The notes under the pieces: model-generated
What the model was told of the DNA's origin: nothing
Seen by the model: the letters and a program-made list of their open reading frames with translations, nothing else
The model's database searches: none
Shown: positions 1 through 7,652 of the stretch, in pieces
Layout of the letters: the number at the start of each line of letters is the position of its first letter
How positions within the stretch are numbered: position 1 is the first letter of the stretch
Translations under genes and position numbers: made by a program
Assembly: GCF_029760955.1 (NCBI RefSeq)
Contig: NZ_CP121682.1
Location: forward strand, 4,588,001 to 4,652,000
DNA: 64,000 nt
Source of the DNA: Streptomyces cathayae
Lineage (GTDB): Bacteria > Actinomycetota > Actinomycetes > Streptomycetales > Streptomycetaceae
Direction of reading: 5' to 3'

Positions 1-2
1 AG

Positions 3-521
3 GACCAGCTGGTGCGCGCCGACCTGGTGGTCACCACCGGCGGGGTGAGCGTCGGGGCGTACGACGTCGTCCGGGAGGCGCTGTCGTCCGTGGGCGACGA
101 GGACGAACCGGGCAGCGGCATCGACTTCCGCAAGCTCGCCATGCAGCCCGGCAAGCCCCAGGGCTTCGGCTCCATCGGCCCCGACCACATCCCGCTGCTG
201 GCCCTCCCCGGCAACCCGGTCTCCTCGTACGTCTCCTTCGAGCTGTTCGTGCGCCCCGCCATCCGCACCCTGATGGGCCTCACGGACGTCCACCGCCCGA
301 GAACCCGCGCGACCCTGACCGCGGACGGGCCGCTGACCTCGCCGAAGGGCCGCCGCCAGTTCCTGCGCGGCCGGTACGCCGACGGCGAGGTGACCCCGGT
401 CGGCGGCGCCGGATCCCACCTGGTGGCCGCCCTCGCCCAGGCGAACGCGCTGATCGTCGTCCCCGAGGACACCGAGTCCGTCGCGCCCGGCACCGAGGTC
501 GAGGTGGTCCTGCTCGGCTGA
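3..521 (+). CDS. MoeA/gephyrin-like molybdopterin molybdotransferase, C-terminal part (Glp candidate)
   Basis: The gene begins before the window, so only about 172 C-terminal residues are visible. They contain [11 protein letters not shown], the glycine-rich loop of the MoeA/MogA fold, then [13 protein letters not shown] and [20 protein letters not shown], which are typical of gephyrin-E/MoeA domains III and IV. MoeA enzymes insert molybdate into molybdopterin. In Corynebacterium a MoeA paralogue called Glp binds FtsZ and is anchored by the membrane receptor GlpR. A GlpR/SepX homologue lies three genes downstream here, so this copy may be Glp rather than a biosynthetic MoeA. The next gene is moaC, 86 bp away on the same strand. 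Family assignment is secure; the choice between MoeA and Glp is inference. Confidence 0.85.
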   Translation, partial: DQLVRADLVVTTGGVSVGAYDVVREALSSVGDEDEPGSGIDFRKLAMQPGKPQGFGSIGPDHIPLLALPGNPVSSYVSFELFVRPAIRTLMGLTDVHRPRTRATLTADGPLTSPKGRRQFLRGRYADGEVTPVGGAGSHLVAALAQANALIVVPEDTESVAPGTEVEVVLLG

Positions 522-607
522 GCCGCACCGGTTGGCGGTACCGTGTCGCGCACAGCAGGCCCGTGCGCCGCACCGCGGCGGGCCCGGACCGGGAGCGCCA
601 CACGATC

Positions 608-1120
608 ATGACCGTGCCTTCCCGGGGGGAGACCCCCGGACACCCTGACCAGCGCCGTCTGACGCACATCGACGAGACGGGCGCGGCCCGGATGGTCGAC
701 GTGTCCGGCAAGGACGTCACCGCGCGCACCGCCCGCGCCACCGGCCGCGTCCTGGTCTCGCCCCGCGTGATCGAACTGCTGCGCGGCGAGGGCGTCCCCA
801 AGGGCGACGCCCTGGCCACCGCGCGGATCGCGGGCATCATGGGCGCCAAACGCACCCCCGACCTGATCCCGCTGTGCCACCCCTTGGCGGTGTCCGGTGT
901 GAAACTGGACCTGTCGGTCGCGGACGACGCCGTGGAGATCACGGCCACGGTGAGGACGACGGACCGCACGGGCGTGGAGATGGAGGCGCTCACCGCGGTC
1001 TCCGTCGCCGCGCTCACCGTGATCGACATGGTCAAGGCGGTCGACAAGAAGGCGGTCATCACGGACGTGCGGGTGGAGGAGAAGACGGGCGGCAGGTCGG
1101 GCGACTGGAGCAGGGCATGA
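608..1120 (+). CDS. moaC: cyclic pyranopterin monophosphate synthase MoaC
   Basis: A 170-residue protein matching MoaC in length and sequence. It has the conserved block [21 protein letters not shown] followed by [20 protein letters not shown] and DMVKAVDK, which hold the His, Glu, Asp and Lys residues around the active site. MoaC converts the GTP-derived cyclohydrolase intermediate to cyclic pyranopterin monophosphate in molybdenum cofactor synthesis. The ATG at 608 is chosen because the family starts about 15 residues before [18 protein letters not shown]; an in-frame GTG at 563 would add an unconserved leader. The last base overlaps the next gene in an ATGA junction, so translation is probably coupled. 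Confidence 0.95.
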   Translation: MTVPSRGETPGHPDQRRLTHIDETGAARMVDVSGKDVTARTARATGRVLVSPRVIELLRGEGVPKGDALATARIAGIMGAKRTPDLIPLCHPLAVSGVKLDLSVADDAVEITATVRTTDRTGVEMEALTAVSVAALTVIDMVKAVDKKAVITDVRVEEKTGGRSGDWSRA

Positions 1121-1659
1121 CACTGGACGCATCCGTCGGCGGCGCACTTCTCGCGCCGTACAGCGCCCTGGTGGTCACCGCCTCCAACCGGGCCGCCGCC
1201 GGCGTCTACCGGGACACGGGCGGCCCCCTGATCGCCGAGGGCCTGCGGCGCTTCGGCTTCGCCGTCGACGGCCCGCGGGTGGTCCCGGACGGCGACCCCG
1301 TGGAGGCCGCGCTGCGCGCGGGCGCCGAGGCCGGGTACGACGTCATCGTGACCACCGGCGGCACCGGCGTCTCGCCCACCGACCGCACCCCCGAGGCGAC
1401 CCGCGCGGTGCTCGACCACGAGGTGCCCGGCATCGCGGAGGCCATCCGGGCGTACGGCCGGGACAAGGTGCCCACGGCGGCCCTCTCCCGGGGCCTCGCG
1501 GGCGTCGCGGGCCGGACGCTGATCGTCAACCTGCCCGGGTCCAGCGGCGGGGTGGAGGACGGCCTGGCCGTCCTGGAACCGCTGCTGAAGCACGCGGTCG
1601 ACCAGCTGCGCGGCGGTGACCACTCCAGAACCGGAACCAGTGGCGGGGGTGCGAGCTGA
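1117..1659 (+). CDS. mog: MoaB/Mog family molybdopterin adenylyltransferase
   Basis: A 180-residue single-domain MoaB/Mog protein. It shows the substrate loop [17 protein letters not shown] at about residues 83-99, [11 protein letters not shown], and the NLPGSS loop near residue 132. These are the signature elements for adenylating molybdopterin before molybdate insertion. The start ATG overlaps the moaC stop. The C-terminal tail ([13 protein letters not shown]) is low complexity and probably disordered. With moaC and the MoeA-like gene this forms a molybdenum-cofactor operon that continues into an acetyltransferase and a division gene. Mog and MoaB cannot be separated by sequence reading alone. 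Confidence 0.92.
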   Translation: MTLDASVGGALLAPYSALVVTASNRAAAGVYRDTGGPLIAEGLRRFGFAVDGPRVVPDGDPVEAALRAGAEAGYDVIVTTGGTGVSPTDRTPEATRAVLDHEVPGIAEAIRAYGRDKVPTAALSRGLAGVAGRTLIVNLPGSSGGVEDGLAVLEPLLKHAVDQLRGGDHSRTGTSGGGAS

Positions 1660-1676
1660 ACGGTTCATCCTGGCCC

Positions 1677-2348
1677 GTGGAGCTGGTGGCCGGCGACGTC
1701 GTCCTCCGGCCGATAAAGCTGCGCGACCAGCGGGCCTGGCGCGAGGTCAACCGGCGCAACCGCGACTGGCTGCGCCCCTGGGAGGCGACGATCCCGCCGC
1801 CCACCCCGTCCGGTCCGATCGTGCACCGGCCGACCTACCGCCAGATGGTCCGTCATCTGAGGGCGGAGGCGCACGCGGGGCGGATGCTGCCGTTCGTCAT
1901 CGAGTACCAGGGGTGCCTGGTCGGCCAGTTGACGGTCGCCGGGATCACCTGGGGTTCGATGTGCTCGGGGCACGTCGGCTACTGGGTCGACGAGGCGGTG
2001 GCCGGCCGCGGGGTGATGCCGACGGCCGTGGCGATGGCCGTGGACCACTGTTTCCGTACCGTCGGACTGCACCGCGTCGAGGTGTGCATTCGCCCCGAGA
2101 ACGGGCCCAGCCGCCGGGTCGTGGAGAAACTCGGATTCCGTGAGGAGGGGCTGCGCCCGCGGTATCTGCACATCGACGGCGCCTGGCGCGACCATCTCGT
2201 CTTCGCGCTCACGGCGGAGGAAGTGCCCGAGGGGCTGCTCGGGCGCTGGCAACGGGCACGCGCCCGGAACGAGCGGGCGGGCGGGGACGAGTGGGCGGAC
2301 GGTGACGAGCGACGTAATCCCGAAATCCCGCGCCGCCCAGGTAATTGA
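1677..2348 (+). CDS. RimJ/RimL-type GNAT acetyltransferase
   Basis: A 223-residue GNAT protein. RPIKLRDQRAWREVNRRNRDWLRPWE is the usual RimJ/RimL N-terminus, and the acetyl-CoA loop is seen in GYWVDEAVAGRGVMPTAVAM. RVEVCIRPENGPSRRVVEKLGF follows, then GLRPRYLHIDGAWRDHLVFAL. These enzymes acetylate N-termini of proteins. The GTG at 1677 is the first usual start codon in frame; the frame is open further upstream, and a CTG start near 1656 ([11 protein letters not shown]) cannot be excluded. A rimJ-like gene is a constant neighbour of glp and glpR in actinobacteria, which supports the cluster reading. The tail after residue 190 is charged and variable. Confidence 0.9.
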   Translation: MELVAGDVVLRPIKLRDQRAWREVNRRNRDWLRPWEATIPPPTPSGPIVHRPTYRQMVRHLRAEAHAGRMLPFVIEYQGCLVGQLTVAGITWGSMCSGHVGYWVDEAVAGRGVMPTAVAMAVDHCFRTVGLHRVEVCIRPENGPSRRVVEKLGFREEGLRPRYLHIDGAWRDHLVFALTAEEVPEGLLGRWQRARARNERAGGDEWADGDERRNPEIPRRPGN

Positions 2349-2521
2349 ATAAATGTTCGAATTTGATCGCGTGATGACCGTCTGAAGGTGGGAAAATTCC
2401 CGGCTTAAGTGGTCGCCTGATCGCATCGTTCGCAAAAAAAGTTCGAAATATCAGCCGGATCGTGCGACACACCGGCTCAATTGGCGGATGGCCTCACCTA
2501 AACCCCTCTACCGTGTGAGGC
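2349..2521 (+). promoter_or_regulatory. AT-rich upstream region of sepX
   Basis: This 173-bp gap is much richer in A and T than its surroundings. It holds two TTCGAA sites (2356-2361 and 2442-2447), a GGGAA-AA-TTCCC inverted repeat (2390-2401) and a run of seven A residues around 2434-2440. A TACCGT hexamer at 2509-2514 lies 7 nt before the sepX GTG, which fits a leaderless -10 element; no convincing -35 is seen. Confidence 0.5.
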
Positions 2522-3877
2522 GTGAGCAGCAGCGGCCTCATCTACGCAGTCATCGTCGGGGCCTGGGCCGCCTACTTGGTGCCGATGTGGCTCCGTAGGC
2601 AGGACGAGCTGAACGAGGCCCGTCCGACGGAACGCTTCAGCACCGCCATCCGATTGTTGTCCGGACGGGCGGGAATGGAGCGCCGGTACGCCAAGGACCT
2701 GCGGGCGCGCTCCGCCGACGAGGAGGAGCAGAGCGTCCACGACCCGGACGCGGTCACCGATTCGGTGGACGTCCGGGCCTTCGCCGTGTCCCAGACCCGT
2801 CCGCAGCAGGTGCAGGCGCCCGTGCGTCCGCACCCCGCGCAGCGGCCGGAACGGGCGGTACCCGAAGCGGTCCCCGACGAGCCGACCGGACGCGCCCCGC
2901 GCGAGCGCGTCCCGTCCGCCCGGCGCGGAGCGCCTCCGCGAAGGGCGCAGCCCGCGCTCCCGGCCCAGCAGGCCCCGCCGTCGCAGGCCACCCCGTCCGC
3001 CCAGCCGCCGCAGCCGTCCCCGCAGCCCTCCCTGTCGGCGCAGGCCGCCGCGGCGCGCGCCCAGCGCTCGAGGGTGCTCGCCCGGCGTCGGCGCACCACC
3101 ACGATGCTCTTCCTCGCCTTCACGTTCGGCGCGGTCGTCGCCGCGGTCGGCGGGCTCACCTTCCTGTGGGCGCCCGGAGTGCCCGCGGTGCTGCTGAGCG
3201 TCTACATCGCCTACCTGCGCTCCCAGGAGCGCCGCCGTTTCGCGTACCAGATGGACCGTCGGCAGGCCGAGGCCGCGGCACAGCGGTTGCGGGAGCGTCA
3301 GCCGCGCCGCCGTCCGTCCGTCGACGACATCGACCCCGACGAACCGGAGGGACCCGCGCCGGGCCTCGACCCCGATGCCGAACCGGGTCCGGAGACCGAC
3401 CCCGGCCTCCTGGCGCTCGCCGCCGACCGGCGCGCGCTCGTCGAGCAGACCGACCACGCCGAGTGGGTCGACCAGCAGCGGGAGCGCCGGCAGCGGCCCG
3501 GCCAGGGCGGCGACAGCTGGGACCCGGTCCCGGTGCCGCTGCCCACGTACGTGACCGCCCCGGTCGCCCCGCGCGCCACCAGCGACGTGGACCTCGGCGC
3601 CGCGGACACCTGGAGCTCGGCGCGTTCGAGCGCCGTGGTCCCGGGCCCGGAGGAGACGGCCGGCACCGCCGACGGCACGGCTCCGGAGGGGGACCGGGCC
3701 GTCACGGAGGAGCAGGCCGGCGCCGACGGGCACAACGACGCCCTCCCCCACGCTCGAAGGCGCTCGCGCGGAGGGACCCCCACCGCGGCCTCCGCCCGCC
3801 GTGCCCGTGAGCGCGGCCGCACCCCGCTGTTCGATCAGTACGAGGACGGCGACCGCCCCCGGGCCGTCAACGAATGA
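2522..3877 (+). CDS. sepX: SepX / GlpR-type membrane division protein
   Basis: A 451-residue membrane protein. An N-terminal hydrophobic segment (about residues 5-24, GLIYAVIVGAWAAYLVPMWL) is followed by WLRRQDELNEARPTERFSTAIRLL, a signature I associate with the actinobacterial GlpR/SepX family. A long Pro/Ala/Gln-rich region covers about 90-185, then two more membrane segments around 195-236, then an acidic, low-complexity C-terminal region. SepX in S. venezuelae stabilises FtsZ-based septa; GlpR in Corynebacterium anchors the gephyrin-like Glp. The GTG start lacks a well-spaced ribosome site, and TACCGT 7 nt upstream suggests a leaderless mRNA. Family confidence is high; the symbol follows the Streptomyces name. 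Confidence 0.85.
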   Translation: MSSSGLIYAVIVGAWAAYLVPMWLRRQDELNEARPTERFSTAIRLLSGRAGMERRYAKDLRARSADEEEQSVHDPDAVTDSVDVRAFAVSQTRPQQVQAPVRPHPAQRPERAVPEAVPDEPTGRAPRERVPSARRGAPPRRAQPALPAQQAPPSQATPSAQPPQPSPQPSLSAQAAAARAQRSRVLARRRRTTTMLFLAFTFGAVVAAVGGLTFLWAPGVPAVLLSVYIAYLRSQERRRFAYQMDRRQAEAAAQRLRERQPRRRPSVDDIDPDEPEGPAPGLDPDAEPGPETDPGLLALAADRRALVEQTDHAEWVDQQRERRQRPGQGGDSWDPVPVPLPTYVTAPVAPRATSDVDLGAADTWSSARSSAVVPGPEETAGTADGTAPEGDRAVTEEQAGADGHNDALPHARRRSRGGTPTAASARRARERGRTPLFDQYEDGDRPRAVNE

Positions 3878-3922
3878 CCTTGGAAAACCCGCGGCCGACC
3901 CCCCACCGGCCACGGATTTCCG

Positions 3923-3947
3923 AGCACCCCGATCGGGGTGCTAAGGT
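3923..3947 (+). promoter_or_regulatory. 20-bp palindrome and tRNA promoter -10
   Basis: AGCACCCCGATCGGGGTGCT at 3923-3942 is a perfect palindrome 45 bp after the sepX stop. It runs directly into TAAGGT (3942-3947), a good -10 hexamer 15 nt ahead of the tRNA. The palindrome could end the sepX transcript, bind a regulator or both. Confidence 0.5.
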
Positions 3948-3961
3948 TTCTCTCGTTGCAA

Positions 3962-4035
3962 GGGCCTGTGGCGCAGTCTGGTAGCGCACCTCGTTCGCAT
4001 CGAGGGGGTCTGGGGTTCAAATCCCCACAGGTCCA
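3962..4035 (+). tRNA. tRNA-Ala(CGC)
   Basis: The cloverleaf folds by hand. The acceptor stem is 3962-3968 with 4028-4034 and includes a G3-T70 pair, the alanine identity element. The D-stem is GCGC/GCGC (3971-3974, 3984-3987). The anticodon stem CCTCG/CGAGG encloses loop TTCGCAT, giving anticodon CGC at 3996-3998. The T-arm is TGGGG-TTCAAAT-CCCCA. The discriminator is A4035 and CCA is not encoded. No integrated element is seen at its 3' end. Confidence 0.97.
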
Positions 4036-4045
4036 CCGCAGCTGA

Positions 4046-4075
4046 AAGCCCCCGCCGGGAAACCGGCGGGGGCTT
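4046..4075 (+). terminator. hairpin terminator after tRNA-Ala
   Basis: A perfect 13-bp stem (4046-4058 with 4063-4075) closed by a GAAA tetraloop lies 10 nt after the tRNA. The right arm ends in CTT followed by CTTCGTG, so the T-tract is weak. Confidence 0.85.
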
Positions 4076-4170
4076 CTTCGTGTCGACACGAACAACCCCT
4101 TGCCCTCCGGGACGGGCGTCACGCCGCCCTCGTCAGTTGGACGGTCCCGCCCTGTCCGAAGCGTGCGGGG

Positions 4171-4518
4171 CTAATCGGCGGGAAGGGCTTCCCGCATCGC
4201 CTTGGTGACGCCGGTCGGCTCGTAGCCCTCGGGTACGCCTTCGACCAGGATGATGTCGCCGTCGATGTGCCGCGAGCGCAGCGGGGCGATCTCCCGGTAC
4301 GCGGGGGAGTCCCACCAGGCCCGCGCCTCGGCGACCCCGGGGAAGCCGATCATCACGACGTGCCCGGGCCAGCTGCCCTCCTTCACCTCGTGCTGCGTGG
4401 CGTGCACGAGGAAGCGTCCGCCGTACGGCTCGAAGGTGGCGGGGATGCGCTCGATGTACTCGACGATCTCCGGGTGCGGAGCGGCCTCTTGCAGGTGGGC
4501 TATGACGTAGGCGGGCAT
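4171..4518 (-). CDS. DUF1330 family protein
   Basis: A 115-residue protein of the DUF1330 family (ferredoxin-like alpha/beta barrel fold). The family pattern is clear: MPAYVIAHLQEAAPHPEIVEYIERIPATFEPYGGRFL, then VMIGFPGVAEARAWWDSPAYREIAPLR. Biochemical function is unknown. The ATG at 4518 follows GGAAGGA at a good distance on the reverse strand. It is convergent with the tRNA terminator and divergent from the dehydrogenase at 4936. A longer open frame upstream is a shadow of the dehydrogenase. Confidence 0.9.
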   Translation of the reverse strand: MPAYVIAHLQEAAPHPEIVEYIERIPATFEPYGGRFLVHATQHEVKEGSWPGHVVMIGFPGVAEARAWWDSPAYREIAPLRSRHIDGDIILVEGVPEGYEPTGVTKAMREALPAD

Positions 4519-4935
4519 GGTGTCCTTCCGGTCGGTCGAACTCCGTACACCGGGATCTTGGCACGCCGGGGCCCCGGGGGCGATGACCTGACGGGTGAGC
4601 GAACTCCGCCCGCGGTGTGGGCTGGTGGCGCACATGCCCCGGCCGCCCGGCCCTCCGCCCACGGCGGGCCCGTCGTCACAGCTGTCGTCGACCACCGCGC
4701 CGACGGGGCCGGGGAGGGCCGTGGCGACCTGCCGCGGGGCCTGTACATCGGGGTGGGCCGGGGACGCGCCTTCACGTACACCCGGTCCGCCCGGTCCGCC
4801 GCAATGGGTATCCTGCCGCTGCTGTCGCCCCGGGGTGCGGCCGGGCGCGTCCTCAGGGTGTACATCCCCGACCGGCTCGGCCTTCGTCGGGCCGCCGCCG
4901 ACGCTCGTACCGTGGGATCCACGGAAAGGACCGAC
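4519..4935. other. 417-bp divergent intergenic region
   Basis: No supported gene. It separates the DUF1330 gene from the dehydrogenase. Two TGTACATC words (about 4742 and 4858), the second reading GTGTACATCCCC, lie in the half nearer the dehydrogenase and could be part of a regulatory site; nothing more definite is visible. Confidence 0.4.
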
Positions 4936-5895
4936 ATGCGGCTTCGCTGTGCCGTGCTCGACGACTTCCAGGGCGTCGCCACCACCGTGGCCGACTGGAG
5001 CCCCCTCCAGGAACGTGTGGAGGTCGTCAGCTTCACCGAGCACATCGCCACCGAGGGTGAACTGGCCCTCGCGCTCGAGGACTTCGACATCGTGGTGACC
5101 CTTCGGGAGCGGGTTCCCTTCCCTGCCCCCCTGCTCGACAGGCTTCCCCGGCTCAAGCTGCTCATCGCCTCCGGCATGCGCAACTCGGTGATCGACTACG
5201 CGGCCGCCGAACGCAACGGGGTGACCGTGTGCGGTACGGAAAGCACGTCGACCCCGCCGGTCGAGCTGACGTGGGCGCTGTTGCTCGGCCTCGCCCGCGG
5301 CATCGTCACGGAGAACAACGCGCTGCGCGCGAACGGCCCCTGGCAGTCCACGGTCGGTGCCGACCTGCACGGCCGCCGGCTCGGCCTGCTCGGCCTGGGG
5401 AAGATCGGCAGCCGGGTGGCCCGGGTGGGCCTCGCCTTCGGTATGGAGGTGGTCGCGTGGAGCCAGAACCTCACCGAGGAACGCACGGACGAGGTCGGCG
5501 TCCAACTGGCCGGCTCCCAGGAGGAACTCCTCGCCACCAGCGACTTCGTCTCGCTCCACCTTGTCCTGAGCGACCGGACCCGCGGGCTGCTCGGCGCGCC
5601 CGAACTGGCCCTGCTCAAGCCGACCGCCTACCTGGTGAACACCTCACGGGCGGCCCTCGTCGACCAGGACGCCCTGCTCGCCGTGCTGCGGGAGGGACGG
5701 ATCGCCGGAGCCGGAGTCGACGTGTTCGACGTCGAGCCCCTGCCCGCCGACCATCCCCTGCGCACCGCGCCCCGGCTCCTGGCCACCCCCCACCTCGGCT
5801 ACGTCTCGCAGAACAACTACCGCACCTATTACGGCCAGGCCGTCGAGGACATCGAGGCATTCCTGGCGGGCGAGCCCGTACGACGTCTTGGCTGA
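4936..5895 (+). CDS. D-2-hydroxyacid dehydrogenase, NAD-binding
   Basis: A 319-residue member of the D-isomer 2-hydroxyacid dehydrogenase family. The NAD fold motif GLLGLGKIGSRVARVGLAFG is at about residues 153-172. LKPTAYLVNTSRAALVDQDALL and GAGVDVFDVEPLPADHPL carry the Arg and Glu regions, and TPHLGYVS supplies the catalytic histidine. The substrate specificity cannot be read; relatives act on glycerate, phosphoglycerate or other 2-oxo acids. GGAAAGGA (4923-4930) lies 5 nt before the ATG, which fixes the start; the open frame runs far upstream without conserved sequence. It stands alone and ends at a hairpin. Confidence 0.93.
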   Translation: MRLRCAVLDDFQGVATTVADWSPLQERVEVVSFTEHIATEGELALALEDFDIVVTLRERVPFPAPLLDRLPRLKLLIASGMRNSVIDYAAAERNGVTVCGTESTSTPPVELTWALLLGLARGIVTENNALRANGPWQSTVGADLHGRRLGLLGLGKIGSRVARVGLAFGMEVVAWSQNLTEERTDEVGVQLAGSQEELLATSDFVSLHLVLSDRTRGLLGAPELALLKPTAYLVNTSRAALVDQDALLAVLREGRIAGAGVDVFDVEPLPADHPLRTAPRLLATPHLGYVSQNNYRTYYGQAVEDIEAFLAGEPVRRLG

Positions 5896-5934
5896 GCCAT
5901 GTGGTGGTAAATCCGTGAGCACTTCGGCCATCAC

Positions 5935-5970
5935 TGTCCCTCTGCCGCTCGTTTGAGCGGTAAAGGGACA
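5935..5970. terminator. convergent hairpin terminator
   Basis: Outer stem TGTCCCT/AGGGACA (5935-5941, 5964-5970) encloses CCGCTC-GTTT-GAGCGG (5945-5960). It lies between the convergent dehydrogenase and the small gene at 6140-6484. Confidence 0.7.
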
Positions 5971-6139
5971 CTTGCCCTCCAACTGCTCACAACTTTCAGC
6001 AAGCCCCCGCCCCTGGCCTCGGGTTCGGGGCGCCGAACCGTCGGGTGTGGCCGAGCGGTCGGCGGAACGAATGGACGTGGTGTGGATCCCGTGGGGCGGC
6101 CTGATCCTCGCGGCTTTGCGCGAACTGGCCACGGAGTGC

Positions 6140-6484
6140 TCAGGGGAGGCGGTGCCCCATCTTCGCCGACTGACGGTTGTGGCCCTTCGTGTCCCACCAC
6201 TCCTCCAGCAACGCGCGCACGATGTGCACAAGTTGCTCAAGCCGGTCGGGGTCCGGGGCCGACGAGACGAGGACGTCGACGAAGGAGCTGTCGTCCCAGG
6301 GGAGCGTGACCGCCCAGCGTTCGTCCTGTCGTCCCGGGCGCTCCACCGTGATCCGGTATTCCAGCACGGCGGCGCCACCCGGACGGTGCTCCACCGACAG
6401 CTCGGCGATGGCGAACCTCATACTGCCGTCACCGGTCGTGTACGAACGGGCGAGCGCCTGCTCGGCCGGTTTCCTGGCCGTCAT
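6140..6484 (-). CDS. conserved hypothetical protein, GntR-linked
   Basis: A 114-residue acidic protein that I do not recognise. Residues 20-55 look like beta strands (MRFAIAELSVEHRPGGAAVLEYRITVERPG); WAVTLPWDDSSFVDVLVSSAPDPDRLEQLVHIVRALLEEWWDTKGHNRQ follows with a helical end. There are no membrane segments, cysteine clusters or known catalytic motifs. The ATG at 6484 has AAGGAG 5-6 nt upstream. It follows the GntR gene by 32 bp in the same direction and is probably in one transcript with it. A partner or effector role for the regulator is only a guess. Confidence 0.75.
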   Translation of the reverse strand: MTARKPAEQALARSYTTGDGSMRFAIAELSVEHRPGGAAVLEYRITVERPGRQDERWAVTLPWDDSSFVDVLVSSAPDPDRLEQLVHIVRALLEEWWDTKGHNRQSAKMGHRLP

Positions 6485-6516
6485 GCTCGCTCCTTTTCCT
6501 CGGTGTGGCGGGAGTG

Positions 6517-6813
6517 TCAGTCGGCGGTTCCGTTCCCCTCCGGTGCGTTGGCGGGTGGCTGCTGCACGACGAAAGACCCCTTGCCCCGTACGGTCACGAT
6601 GAGCCCTCGCTCGCGGAGTTCTTGTGCCGCCCGCCGTGCGGTGAGCCGTGCCACCCCGTACTCGTCGGCGAGGTGATTCTCCGAGGGGATCGGCCTGTCC
6701 GGTGCCAGCTCGCCCGACTCGATCTTCTTCGCGATCACGTCGGCCAGTTGAACGTAGAGCGGTCGTGCGCTCATCGGATCCAGAGTCGGCGTCGACTCCT
6801 CTGTATCGCTCAT
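6517..6813 (-). CDS. short GntR-family winged-helix regulator
   Basis: A 98-residue protein that is essentially one GntR DNA-binding domain: PLYVQLADVIAKKIESGELAPDRPIPSENHLADEYGVARLTARRAAQELRERGLIVTVRGKGSFV. The usual C-terminal effector domain is missing; the protein stops about 15 residues after the wing. Such short forms act as repressors without a classical ligand pocket. TATGTT lies 6 nt before the ATG, so the message may be leaderless. The promoter overlaps ATGT-CCA-ACAT (6814-6824), a candidate autoregulatory site. It is divergent from two small genes that start at 6974. Confidence 0.88.
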   Translation of the reverse strand: MSDTEESTPTLDPMSARPLYVQLADVIAKKIESGELAPDRPIPSENHLADEYGVARLTARRAAQELRERGLIVTVRGKGSFVVQQPPANAPEGNGTAD

Positions 6814-6973
6814 ATGTCCAACATAGGTATGCCCTCATGTCCACTAACGAGTGGATCCCTCTGTACTTGTCTGCAGAGGGCTGTAGCTCGATATAGCTTC
6901 ATAGCCAAGAAAGCCCCGGCGAGGTGGATCAGACCTCCCGGGGCGCGGCCAACGCTGTATTGGGAGCGTCGAC
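6814..6973. promoter_or_regulatory. divergent control region with three inverted repeats
   Basis: Between the GntR gene and the rightward small genes lie ATGT-CCA-ACAT (6814-6824), TCCACT-AACG-AGTGGA (6840-6855) and CCCTCTG/CAGAGGG (6857-6863, 6874-6880). A rightward promoter candidate is TTGTCT (6868-6873) with TATAGC (6892-6897) at 18-nt spacing. The stretch is unusually rich in symmetry and A/T. Confidence 0.55.
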
Positions 6974-7309
6974 ATGCATGACCTTATCCACCGCCTCGCC
7001 CATCGGCTGGGCCTTCTCTTCGGTCCCGGCACCGGAGCCCACCGGGCGGGCAGCCCCCGTCCCGCGCATCTTGCCGCCGGCCCCGTGCCCGCCACAGACT
7101 CCGCCTGCCTCCCCCCGCACCGTTCCCCGTACTGCCTGCACCTCCCCCTCGACGGCACCGACTCCCGGCTCGTCCGCCCCTACCTCGCCGCCCACGAACA
7201 GGAGCGGGCGGCACGTCAGTGGCGTCGCAGGGTCGCTCTCGTCCTCGCCGCCGACTTCGGGATCGACCTCGACCAGCACACCGTCGGCGCGGGGAAGGTG
7301 GCCGCGTGA
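6974..7309 (+). CDS. hypothetical protein, 111 aa
   Basis: An unrecognised 111-residue protein starting MHDLIHRLAHRLGLLFGPGTGAH. The middle is Pro/Ala-rich. The second half (RSPYCLHLPLDGTDSRLVRPYLAAHEQERAARQWRRRVALVLAADFGIDL) reads as a small helical domain, with the HEQERAARQWRRR stretch strongly charged. GGGAG at 6962-6966 is 7 nt before the ATG. It overlaps the next gene at TGATG, so both are translated together. It faces the short GntR gene and is probably under its control. No function is proposed. Confidence 0.65.
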   Translation: MHDLIHRLAHRLGLLFGPGTGAHRAGSPRPAHLAAGPVPATDSACLPPHRSPYCLHLPLDGTDSRLVRPYLAAHEQERAARQWRRRVALVLAADFGIDLDQHTVGAGKVAA

Positions 7310-7626
7310 TGAAGTCGTACCCCTCGCTCCGGCTGCTGCCCTGGTCCTCGCCGGACGGAAAGCCCTGCTTCCTCGCCGACGGCGGTGAGGGCGGATACGT
7401 CTCGCGGCTGGCTGACGAGACGGAGGCCCGGCAGCTGGCCGACGGCCTGGACGTGCTCCGCCGTGCCCGGCGGGTGCTGGAGGACCCGATGTCCCCGTAC
7501 GTCGAGGTGCGGTACGCCGGTGTCCGTCTCACCGAGTGCCTCGCCGACACCCTGCGCGTCGCGGAATCCCGCGGCCGACGCCTGCCCTCGCCGGAAAGCA
7601 CGGAAGGCGGAGGGGCGGACGAGTAG
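7309..7626 (+). CDS. hypothetical protein, 105 aa
   Basis: An unrecognised 105-residue soluble protein. It begins MKSYPSLRLLPWSSPDGKPCFLADGGEGGYVSRLADETEARQLADGLDVLRRARRVLEDP, suggesting a short beta hairpin and then a helical pair, and ends with a charged tail (RRLPSPESTEGGGADE). The ATG overlaps the preceding stop; GGAAGG lies 10 nt upstream, and a GTG one codon earlier is a possible alternative start. It is co-transcribed with the 6974 gene and convergent with the acetyltransferase at 7653. Confidence 0.65.
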   Translation: MKSYPSLRLLPWSSPDGKPCFLADGGEGGYVSRLADETEARQLADGLDVLRRARRVLEDPMSPYVEVRYAGVRLTECLADTLRVAESRGRRLPSPESTEGGGADE

Positions 7627-7652
7627 TCGGTGAACGGCGGTGCCGAGTGCCG

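Noticed and set aside
4035..4170. Integrated element at tRNA-Ala
   Set aside because: No integrase, no second copy of the tRNA 3' end, and a normal terminator follows the tRNA.
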